This document shows, in pieces, positions 30,381 to 39,902 of a stretch of 64,000 bases of DNA. Below the pieces are notes generated by a model that was not told where the DNA came from, searched no databases, and worked only from the letters and a program-made list of their open reading frames with translations. The stretch is from Fragilaria crotonensis (lineage: Eukaryota; Bacillariophyta; Fragilariophyceae; Fragilariales; Fragilariaceae), in the NCBI GenBank assembly GCA_022925895.1, contig JAKSYS010000197.1, positions 26,370 through 90,369 on the forward strand. The letters are read 5' to 3'. Within the stretch, counting starts at the first letter, position 1, and every line of letters begins with the position of its first letter. The position numbers were made by a program, and so were the translations under genes.

Positions 30381-30918
30381 CTCCTTGGCATGACATCATT
30401 AAAATGCCTTCTTTATTGTTCACTTTCTGAGCTACTTTGTCAGCATTCATCAGCTCCACAGCTCCTGGTTAGATTGACAGTTTCATTTCTCCAACCGGGC
30501 CTCTGATAAAGCCAATGGATGCACCAGAAAACTCGAACTCTTAACCTTAGTGCTGTGTCTCTTTCATCAATGAGGACGACGTCAAAACGATGGGAAAGAA
30601 CGATGAAAGCATGCACTCAATCATTCAATACCACCCACCAAGGAACTCCTTGGCATGACATCATTAAAATGCCTCTCTTAATTGTTCACTTTCTGAGCTG
30701 CTTTGTCAGCTTTCATCAGCTCCATAGCTCCTGGTTAGATTGACTGTTTCATTTCTCCAACCGCCGGGCCTCTGATAAAGCCAATCGATGCACCAGAGGG
30801 CTTGAAGTCTTAACCTTAGTAGTGCTGTGTCTCTTTCATCGATGAGGACGACGTCAAAACGATAGGTAAGAAGGATGAAAGAATGCGCTCAATCATTCAA
30901 TACCACCCACCAAGGAAC
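30381..30918. repeat. 265-bp tandem duplication
   Basis: CTCCTTGGCATGACATCATT starts both copies (30381 and 30646), and each ends in CAATACCACCCACCAAGGAA. The copies are about 90% alike by eye, with small indels (an extra CCG and an extra TAG in the second). No protein is conserved in both. Confidence 0.88.
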
Positions 30919-33900
30919 TAATACTCTAGCTAGAACTTGTAATGATAATGAATATGATGATGTTTCGGTGAAATGCGTCTGTGCATATTTCATCCTTGTT
31001 GCTACTGTGCCTTACAGTCATTGTCATACATGACGCACCACTCTGAATCGTGCGTGCTACTCCGACTAGTTTAGCTTAAGACCAATGCACCTCATTGGCT
31101 CACAACTCCAACATAGCATAAATCTTTACCTCCAGCCAGTGCATTCTTGCTGGCTAGTCTAAGATTGCAAGGGTGAAAAGGTAGTACAGTTGAGGCTTCG
31201 TCCACATCAACTACTGCATTCCACAACAACCCTCCCTCGTTTAACACACTTTCGCGACGCGCACCTTGCACGATACCGCCATGCTCTTGATCATTGTGTC
31301 GCTTGTACAGAAAAAATTGTCAGCGATCCTTTTACGAATTCCAGGGTGTATCAGATAGTAACTGGCCAGGTTGTAGATTGAGACGTATGTGAGTTAATCT
31401 GCACAAGAACAACTAGCAAGTGTTCTCGTTGAATATATGAGAGCATTCCTCATCCTAGTGCCTTTAGTTATTTCTGAATGGTACGAACACTCTACATGTA
31501 TGCCCCAATTGTTTTTGTACCCTACTATTTCATAGCTATTTCATGGATCACACCATCACACCTCTTCAACAAATATGAAGAATAATTAAAAGCACGCTTT
31601 AATTTTTGGCAAAAATGTCTTGATTTGTAAGAAGTCGATCAATTGGATTAGCTGCATTCAACAGCCATCGTATAAATCACATACTCCCCCATATTGCATG
31701 TCGCCTTATGAGTGTCAAAAGGGATCAACCTTCCTGCTCCTTATCATGCCGAGCAAGTAGTCCACTACCTGTCCATACTAGCCATGGACAATATTCAGGT
31801 TCCTTTTGGATCAACATTCACGGTCAATTACATCTACACCAGCCAGGACTCACTTCTCTTTCTCATGTGCTGCTGAAGTCTGCAGGACTTCGTCATTGCC
31901 TTCGGCTACTCTGCATCCACATGTTTGAAAAGCTTGTAGTGGCGGTCCTCAGCCTCAAAGAACCTATCTTCTTCACTGGCATCCACATTGCAGCTGGTGT
32001 GTTTGTCACTTAATTGGTCAATTCTGGTCAGAGTGGTTTCAAATCCAGTGTTGCATCATGAATGATGCAACAAACAAGTGCACTTGCTTCTGGAGCAGTG
32101 TCAAACGACGTAGAGTACCTTGCTTTTGTGCACGATATACTTACCATGTATAGTCGTACATCACAATCATGATCATAGGGGATAATCTAATGCCAAACTT
32201 GGTAAGGACGGCCTCAGCTATAAATCTGAACGCGGCGATCTGAAATAATCCAGCTAAACACCCAGATTGCTCGGCGATAAAACTCAAAACCGATGTCAGT
32301 GTGATGGTCGAGAATTCTGAGTTCTAAGTGCGATTTGGGTCATTACATTGATCGATATGTCCAATATATATCTCAGATCCCTCTGGGAACAAGGAACGCA
32401 TCATTTAAGAGAATGACCGTAATCGGAGAAACACTCCCAGACGAGTGTCAAGACTGGGCGAAATGGTCTAGGGTAAAGGCGCTGATTTCGATGACAACAG
32501 GTAGTACATTACCGGATGTCCTGATAAGCGGTGGAGGAAATCATACACCTAAGGTATGACTCTAAAAAGGTACGGAAATGATATAGGGAAATGAAGTTAT
32601 CCAATGTTAGTTGTATTGAAACATGCAACCATGAAGTATTAATCAGATAGGAACGTGTGCATCGCGTTACGTAGCGCAAAACGTAGTACATTACGTTGTA
32701 CCAGTACTAGCGTACTCCATTACGTAGTACATTAGATAGTACTCCGAGTGCCAGGTACATTGTACGTATCGTTGAACAATACGTGGTACATTACGCAGTG
32801 AATTCCTACTCAAGCTAGTAAATTCAGTATTAGTACTCTATTACTCTATTAGGTACTACTATCATAGTGAATTACATTGTACTGTAATGTACTTGTACTC
32901 CGAGTACACGGTAACAGATTACGCACGTGGTGCATGAGGCAGTGAATTCCGTAGTAAATTCCGTAATAAAATCCGAAGTGCATTCCGTAGTACAGTGCTT
33001 TATATTCTAGTAGTTCAGTAATAACATTTTGTATTCCAGAGTTCCATAGTCACATAAAAACCTATTTTCAATTTTTATCGTGCTGCTGTGGCATCCTTGA
33101 TAAGGAATACTCAACCCACATGGATGGGCACTAACTTGGATAAGATAGCAGCCACCAATTTGTATTCCAGCAGAGTCCAGATACAGTCAGAGTATTGCTA
33201 CTACCAGCAATGCACAACTCTGTCGGATTGTTCTCATGTCTCGGGCTAGAGTCCATCTATTCCTCCCCGATTGGACCATCATTGGTGGATATACAAACTA
33301 CTCTTCATGGGGCATCTGCCAAACATCTTCTCCTCAAAAACATTTGACAAAAGAATACATGGAATCTGTCCACTCTTAAATTGATCAACTGTGAAGCTCA
33401 TTATAATGCCACCATTTACCAGACTTTAGTGGCCCAGACTCATATGGTCAAACTCCAGATCAAGCAAACAAATCTGATTGCGGAAATCAAAGGTGTGTCT
33501 TTTTGTCCGGGACAGCCACACAAGAATGCACCCCCTTGATCACTTCCAGCCACAGCATTAGTACTACTACTATATGTTGTGCTGAGCATGGCTATTGCAT
33601 AGAATGGCACAATCAGTTCTTGACTGGACTGTGCTTTCTTTTTTCAGTCAAATACCTTCTCGCTGCTTTGTGCTGCCCTATTGTTGGATGGGTTATACCA
33701 GTGCTGGTTCTGCTCCTGAACCGATATGTGAGAGCTATCACCCCACAGTGCAACACATAATCATACAACAAAACAGGATTGGATGGGCTCCATTATTTTG
33801 GAGGAGATTTAGCATGGGCTGCAGTCAACACCAGCAATGCTATTTATTGCCTCGATGAGGTGACACGATGACCTCAATCAATATAGCTAAGCACCAGCAT

Positions 33901-34863
33901 GGCTGGCCAATGTAATTCAACTAATATGCTTGGAACAATGGTACAGCTTTGGAAACAGCAGAATCAAGAGACACACGGTCACTTTGAGGACACCCAAGCA
34001 GAGGCCTCAAAATGCAAAATGTGCCAGCAATTAATGGAGATCTAATACTGACATCCTCATTCAATGCTGCAGTACGAGACAAAAGTTCAGCAGTTGTCAC
34101 ATCAAGACATTTCCAATCACAACCGACATTCCCTAGTAGGAGTCACCAAAATTGGTGGCGATTCATGCGCCTATCTTGTGTTGGAAAAGTTATTAACTTA
34201 TCAGAGAATTCTTTAATTTGGTTGTCATGACTATGTCACCCAATGGAAAATGACTGCAGATCCCACCAGTGTAGTGCCTATCTATGTTAGTCAAATACCT
34301 TCATCTTAGGCAAATTAGTAGCAGGTTAAATAGACTTGTTATTATTGTTTAATTTTTTTTCAGCCAGCATAGTTGTATTAGTTGTTGACAACACGAACTG
34401 CCACGACAAAACGCTGGATACAATTGTACTGTACTACTGTAGTACTGCATTATTGTAGTTCGTTTTTCTTATGTACTGTACTTCGAGTACTGTTGCACAA
34501 TCTGGATTAGTGCGCGAAATTCAAAATGTTGAAGTAAGTACAGGGGAATAACCATTTTTTAACTGTCAACGCTCGTCAAAACACGGACGTGCATTGGATT
34601 AGGGCCGCGCGGAAAGTCATACAACTTAGTGTATGATTTTCGACATTTGCCCTTGTTCCTACGTGTCGTTTGTACGAGAATGTACGCACAACTGGACCTT
34701 AGGGCAGGTCGGAAAGTATACTTTAATTGTATGACTCTCGGGGAAAATCCTTGTACTGCAGTGTATACTCCGCTCAGGTCCTGGTCCGGTCCACTTTTCT
34801 TGCTTTCAGAAATATAATATTCATATCGCATCCCTACGCACGTAATAACAAACAAACACTCCA
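30919..34863. other. 4-kb stretch without recognisable gene
   Basis: Open frames of 60-100 codons (for example 31708-32013, 32335-32559, 33503-33760) have no domain, no leader and no neighbouring exon that extends them. At 32690-32960 and 34420-34500 GTACATTACGTAGTAC-like words form dense near-palindromes. The text may include decayed transposons too diverged to name. Confidence 0.45.
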
Positions 34864-35466
34864 ATGAAAGGAAAGGAGGAAATGAAGTCAGTTACCTTTG
34901 AGGCCCCAGAACATGTTATTGACATTCCAGGTGCAATCAAGGGCACTTGCGGCGTTTCAAATCCAGGTCCGGTCACGAATACGTGGTATACGAAGCAAGA
35001 TTTCAAAGACTTTACGAATCAAGGTAAGATGATCTCACTGGAGTTGCGAAGGTCAGGACGCAGTACGCTTCTTGATGCAGCTCTGCTTGACATTATCAAT
35101 GAGGAGAAAAGCGATGCTGAAGAAGAAGAAGGCGTAACAATGGATCCGATCCGAGTATCGCTTGTGCTATTGCACGGAGGTATATCTCGGGGCTTGGAAC
35201 GATGGGTCCATCCCGAACACGACATGAAGCGAGAGGATGAACGACGGGAGTTAATTATGAATGTGCTTCAGGGACAAGCTCTCCAAATTGAGAATTCCAG
35301 TTCCTGTGCCTGGCATGCAGAGCTTATTAGGATGATTTCGGAGACAAGCAGTTCAAACACCAGGAAATTTGCTCGCTCAATGGGTATAGCGGATGAGAAA
35401 GCCGTCCTTCAGGAGCGTCGTGCAGTGAAGGTCTGCTGGCCGATTCGACAAAAATTGAAGATCTAA
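34864..35466 (+). CDS. conserved hypothetical protein, intact copy of a duplicated family
   Basis: 200 residues, single exon, ATG at 34864. No leader or membrane helix; charged throughout. Visible parts: an N-terminal segment (EAPEHVIDIPGAIKGTCG), an acidic stretch (EEKSDAEEEEG), a conserved core LVLLHGGISRGLERWVHPEH, and a helical C-terminal half rich in Ser/Arg ending KVCWPIRQKLKI. The core also survives in the fragment at 23505-23913, so purifying selection or recent duplication kept it. Two copies, one beside a retrotransposon, suggest a gene that often travels with repeats. No function can be assigned. Confidence 0.6.
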   Translation: MKGKEEMKSVTFEAPEHVIDIPGAIKGTCGVSNPGPVTNTWYTKQDFKDFTNQGKMISLELRRSGRSTLLDAALLDIINEEKSDAEEEEGVTMDPIRVSLVLLHGGISRGLERWVHPEHDMKREDERRELIMNVLQGQALQIENSSSCAWHAELIRMISETSSSNTRKFARSMGIADEKAVLQERRAVKVCWPIRQKLKI

Positions 35467-36061
35467 CAAGGCATCTTGCAATTGTAATTGCTCGATAATG
35501 TCTCGTTGAGGAACACTGGGCAAAGACAGTTAAATGCAACTTTTGTTTTTCAATTTATATGTGCCAACCGATTACACTACTACTCTATGAATTGAAAACC
35601 GACCACTGATGGCGATGAATCATGAGCAGTGAGCACAGTAGTCCACAATCGGGGAAAGGGGTTGGTATACACAACATTCCATTTTTTTATTGGTACCAGT
35701 ACCATCTTTCCTTTTTTCGGGATATGTCTGTCACTGTGGCATTTCCAATCAATCGGTCGTGGTAATGCTGGTCCGCTCCCGGGGTCGGAGTAGTCGCAAG
35801 TCGCAAGGTTCACAAATGCGCTTCGCGCTACATATCATAGAAACGAATACCGGTCCTTCTTTTGTCTTGTGTCCGGGCTCGTCCGACAAAAGTATCCTAA
35901 TCCACGACTTCATATCTATCTGTTTATACCCCTTCACTTTTACTTGGATTTTGGCGTACCACAGAAACCAGGGGCATTAGGCTAATCCTACAACTTATTA
36001 TGATAATTGCTGTGTCTTCTAGAGAGTAATATTTTATTTAGCAAGAGTAGCTGCACCATAA
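35467..36061. other. spacer with homology to the 23.9-24.2 kb flank
   Basis: The first ~330 bp resemble the 3' flank of the truncated copy. The rest leads to the TAA at 36059-36061 that precedes the Harbinger element. No gene recognised. Confidence 0.5.
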
Positions 36062-36091
36062 GAGCATCCCCACCCGAGGCGCTACTATTTT
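36062..36091 (+). repeat. left terminal inverted repeat of the Harbinger element
   Basis: 30 bp, exact reverse complement of 39678-39707; preceded by TAA. Confidence 0.95.
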
Positions 36092-36357
36092 TTGGACAAA
36101 TTGGTTTAGCGCCCTTTAGAAACCTATTTTGGACATTTTGGTGGTATCTGTTTCGCACCGGTTGGATTACATTTCTACGAATGCAAAAATAAATTACGGC
36201 GCGCGCCGTCAATGAACCACCAGTCTACGCATCACTCTCCTATCATTCAGAGATTGCAATTTGCGTCAAATCCTGCACTCCGTACTTCATTTGTCTGGGT
36301 GGTTTCTCAATTCATCTCACAACAAGAACAACAACTGGCAACAACAATACAAGCAAA

Positions 36358-37854
36358 ATGGACGATGTTACTAATAACAAAGCTGCAGGAGCAGGCCGTG
36401 GAAAAGGGACTTCCAATTTCAGGGTTGACGAGGACATCCATTTGGCGCATGCCTATGTCTTCGTCACTACCAACGCGGCGGTTGGTACAGATCAAGATGC
36501 CAACACCTTCTGGGAAAAGATCACAGAAATCTTCGTTCGTCGTGGTGGGTCAGCCTCCAGGTCGTCTGTTTCTCTGAAGAACAGATTCAACAAGGTCCTT
36601 CAGTTTGAGATTAACAAATATCTTGGAATCCTTCATGGCGTCTTTCGATCGCACTACAGCGGTTGGTCCGTGAATGACTACATATCAAAGGCAAAGGATG
36701 TTTACATGGCGCAATTCGGTAAGCCTTTCAAGCATGAAAAAGTGTATGATGTTCTCAAACGTTCGCTTCCGAAATACGAAATTGATACATCGTCAATCAA
36801 CGCTCGAGTCGTTCGTGCATTGTTTATGATCAGCAATGACAGAGCAGTTGAAGCAGATCAGCTAGAACGCGATGCTATTGGAGCAGGAGGTACACATGCA
36901 CCTCCGCCTGCTGGTAATGGGGGCAATATTCCTACTACAACTTTGAGGAGGACGAATGAAACAAGTGAAGATTCCTCTGGACCCGATGATGGTCGTATGG
37001 AGAAATTGGACACCAGCTACATTGTGAATGCCAGGCTGCTTGCTATTCAGCGACCAACGATTGGAAAGAAGAAGGCAAAGATGTTGGCAGCAAAAGCATA
37101 CAGCGGCAGCAAAGGAAAGAAGGCAATAGAGTTACCTGTTGCGCCACTTGTTTGTAATGCAAGTATCCTTGTGAAACAAGCTCGAAATGATGAGCTGAAA
37201 CGTTTGGCGAATGCAGTTGAAAGCAAGAATGCGTTGTTTCAGGAACAGCTCATGTTCCAAGTATTCATGGCTAACCCGCAGTCTGCGGACTCCATTGCTT
37301 ATTTTAAGCAAAGGAGCAAGCAGTATATGTCTCGCCTTGCCGGAGTCACAACAGAAGAGAAGAACGGAGATGAACATGTCGTCACCGGGAACAAGAACAA
37401 GGACGCTACCATTGAAAAGACCAAGGAGAAAATGGCTGACTTGTCTGACAATGGCGATGAAGATTACTCCGATGATGAATCTGTCGTCCTTCTTGAACGA
37501 GCAGCCAATCGGCCGCTCGTAGTTGTCCTTACTAACACAGACGACAATGATGATGACGACGAATCGGTCGTCTTTCTACCTGCTTTGACCAGAAATCACG
37601 TCGTGAAGAACGTTGACATCAAAAAGGTTTACATCAAGAGCGAGTACATTGCCAACCGAGACAACGTCAATGACCTATTTGCTCTCCCAGGGACACAAGG
37701 ATTGCTCAGCACTCTCAACAAATTCGGAGCTGAATACTATTCCACCTCCGAAGAGGATGCCACAGCAGCAATCGGAAACGAAGCTATGGAAGAGAAGAAG
37801 GAGCAGGACGATGCCCTATTCGAATACGGTACTGAAACGACGCATTTGAACTAA
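36358..37854 (+). CDS. Harbinger Myb/SANT-like DNA-binding protein
   Basis: 498 residues from ATG 36358 (context CAAAATGG). The N-terminal region has a Myb/SANT-like trihelix: FRVDEDIHLAHAYVFVTTNA, then FWEKITEIFVRRGG and SLKNRFNKVLQFEINKYLG. This is the layout of the second protein of PIF/Harbinger elements, which binds the element's DNA and helps bring the transposase into the nucleus. The middle is basic (KKKAKMLAAKAYSGSKGKK), possibly a nuclear signal, and is followed by a helix (ARNDELKRLANAVESKNALF). The C-terminal half has two acidic blocks (DNGDEDYSDDESVVLL; DNDDDDESVVFL). The frame is complete. Confidence 0.85.
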   Translation: MDDVTNNKAAGAGRGKGTSNFRVDEDIHLAHAYVFVTTNAAVGTDQDANTFWEKITEIFVRRGGSASRSSVSLKNRFNKVLQFEINKYLGILHGVFRSHYSGWSVNDYISKAKDVYMAQFGKPFKHEKVYDVLKRSLPKYEIDTSSINARVVRALFMISNDRAVEADQLERDAIGAGGTHAPPPAGNGGNIPTTTLRRTNETSEDSSGPDDGRMEKLDTSYIVNARLLAIQRPTIGKKKAKMLAAKAYSGSKGKKAIELPVAPLVCNASILVKQARNDELKRLANAVESKNALFQEQLMFQVFMANPQSADSIAYFKQRSKQYMSRLAGVTTEEKNGDEHVVTGNKNKDATIEKTKEKMADLSDNGDEDYSDDESVVLLERAANRPLVVVLTNTDDNDDDDESVVFLPALTRNHVVKNVDIKKVYIKSEYIANRDNVNDLFALPGTQGLLSTLNKFGAEYYSTSEEDATAAIGNEAMEEKKEQDDALFEYGTETTHLN

Positions 37855-38002
37855 TGTCAACAAGAATACTAGTCTAGGTGTTGTTGCTGGATTTTAGTAC
37901 GTTGTTTTATATCTCTTCTTGGCTGATGTAGAACATATGAATTTTGTCGAAGTACAGCATTGTTGTTTGAAAACTATGCTAGGATTGTACACTGGTGCTT
38001 CT

Positions 38003-39358
38003 TTACTCGGCAATGTCATCGGCTTCATTGTCGTCGTTGTTGTTTTCGTCGTCGTTGTTTTCATTATACCACCGCTCCCACCGTTCGCTCATTAGGTCAT
38101 GTTGGAGCTGCCTATGAACATCAGAGCATTTCATTTCAGTAATCATTCTCCCCCTGATATCGCCAGTCTGGTTTTGTTGTCTAGGAATAAGTGTGCACGG
38201 ATGCTTTGGAACATACATTGAGTCTTCAATGTATGTCGAGTCCACATTATGCTTGATCTCGTAATCAATGATCAAGTTATGCAAAATGACGCAAGTACGA
38301 ATAACATTTGACATCGCAAATCGATCCCAAAGACGACACCCACTTGTCAAGATATGAAAACGTGCTTGGAGGATACCAAAAGCACGCTCAATGTCTTTCC
38401 TTTTCGCTTCCTGCGCTGAAGCAAACATTTTCTGCATCCTTGTTGTCGGATTTGGAATTGTTTTAACAAAACAAGCATAGGCTGGGTAAATTCCATCGCC
38501 AAGCCAATACGCATACTCGTATGGGTTTCCATTCACAGTGAAGTTTACACGAGGTGCCTCACCACGAACAGCATTTTCAAACAAAGGGGATTTGTCGAGT
38601 ACGTTCACATCATTTACTGAACCTGGCGAACCAAAATTGAAATGCCAAAATCTGGTTTTGCTGTCCGCGATTGCTTCTAGGATAACTGTTGGTATACCAG
38701 ATCTCCCCTGGAACATTCCTTTCCATGAACTTGGGCAGTTTTTCCAATGCCAGTGCATGCAGTCAATACTGCCGATGCAACCAGGGAATCCTGCTTCGTT
38801 CCCTTCATCCAACAGGCGATTGAGATCAGCAGCATTTGGTGGACGCAGCGCATCTTCTGAGTACACGGCAATAATAGCATTACAAAAGCGCTTCATTGCA
38901 TCCATCCCAGTGGAAGCAGCCATGCGGTATTTATCGTCGTGTTCTGCCGAAGAAACACCTGACGTCAACTGACGAACGGAAGAACAAATCTTCTGAAGCG
39001 GTGTCAAACCCCACCGGCCAGCTGCATCTCTTTTCTGTTCGAAGTAAGTGTCGTGAGCAGTGACTTTTGTCACAATTTTGTTGAAAAGCCCAATTGGAAG
39101 CTTGAAAAACCTCTTGAAATATGTGGCATTGTAGGTTGGAGACTCCCCCCAAAAATCATCGTACAATAGACGAGAATAGAACACGCGCTGTCGATCGATA
39201 TTCGGTGCTTTCCCAAGACGAGATCCGCTTCCCCAAACGACTGGGGGATTTCGGATGATTACTTCCGCCACAACGTCACTGTCATCGTCGTCACTGTCCG
39301 ACTCCATCACTGTGATGATAGCGTCCAATTCTTCGTCGTCATTCCAAAGCATATCCAT
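38003..39358 (-). CDS. PIF/Harbinger DDE transposase
   Basis: 451 residues, ATG at 39358, single exon. DDE_Tnp_4 core: GSIDCMHW (D199), PGSVNDVNVL (D250), YWLGDGIYP (D288) and KDIERAFGILQARF (E324), so the catalytic acids are present. The N-terminal part has the helix-turn-helix region seen in the family (FFKLPIGLFNKIVTKV; GLTPLQKICSSVRQL). Acidic runs lie at both ends (ESDSDDDDSD; NENNDDENNNDDNEADD). It cuts the inverted ends and inserts at TWA sites. Intact catalytic residues and frame make activity possible. Confidence 0.95.
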   Translation of the reverse strand: MDMLWNDDEELDAIITVMESDSDDDDSDVVAEVIIRNPPVVWGSGSRLGKAPNIDRQRVFYSRLLYDDFWGESPTYNATYFKRFFKLPIGLFNKIVTKVTAHDTYFEQKRDAAGRWGLTPLQKICSSVRQLTSGVSSAEHDDKYRMAASTGMDAMKRFCNAIIAVYSEDALRPPNAADLNRLLDEGNEAGFPGCIGSIDCMHWHWKNCPSSWKGMFQGRSGIPTVILEAIADSKTRFWHFNFGSPGSVNDVNVLDKSPLFENAVRGEAPRVNFTVNGNPYEYAYWLGDGIYPAYACFVKTIPNPTTRMQKMFASAQEAKRKDIERAFGILQARFHILTSGCRLWDRFAMSNVIRTCVILHNLIIDYEIKHNVDSTYIEDSMYVPKHPCTLIPRQQNQTGDIRGRMITEMKCSDVHRQLQHDLMSERWERWYNENNDDENNNDDNEADDIAE

Positions 39359-39677
39359 CGTGTCTTTACACGCAAGGTTATGGCATCATGCAGTGGAAAA
39401 ACTCCATTACCAAAGTCAGTCACAGGAAAATCATATGAACAAGTGACTGAAAAGAGGAGTCCAAGTGATCGGAGGGTGCATTCGAACGGGTCGATTACGA
39501 CAAAATGAGAGGCTCTATTTTCTAGAGCCGGCGCTACAATTGGGCAAAATTGTGCAAATCTAGCTCCGCTTCTTTTTTCTAGCTCCCCTTCGGGATCAGA
39601 AATAAGTCATCAGGACCAACCGGTGATAGGGATTTTTGGCAATTTTGGACATTTCGGATAAGATTTTCGGGGAAACT

Positions 39678-39707
39678 AAAATAGTAGCGCCTCGGGTGGG
39701 GATGCTC
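39678..39707 (-). repeat. right terminal inverted repeat of the Harbinger element
   Basis: 30 bp, exact reverse complement of 36062-36091; followed by TAA. Confidence 0.95.
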
Positions 39708-39902
39708 TAAGCAGCATGAATAGCGTCAAGCAAAGTCAGAGCCCGCAATTTTCCGAAGTATATATGAGGTATGCATATAGTCGCAGCGTCGTCCACAGTC
39801 GCACAACAACAAGAATCATAAAATCCAACGACGGTCGACCGCTGGCAACATCACCAAAGCACAATTTGGCATTGGTTCCTTGAAGCAGTCGTACTCATCT
39901 TT

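Larger units (their letters stand above)
36062..39707. mobile_element. complete PIF/Harbinger DNA transposon
   Basis: A 3,646-bp element with 30-bp perfect terminal inverted repeats beginning GAGCATCCCCACCCGAGGCG, flanked on both sides by TAA (36059-36061 and 39708-39710), the 3-bp duplication typical of this superfamily. It contains the two genes such elements need, a Myb/SANT-like protein (+) and a DDE transposase (-), arranged tail to tail 148 bp apart. Both frames are free of stops. Subterminal GGACATTT and CACCGGTTGG words also recur inverted near both ends. Confidence 0.95.
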
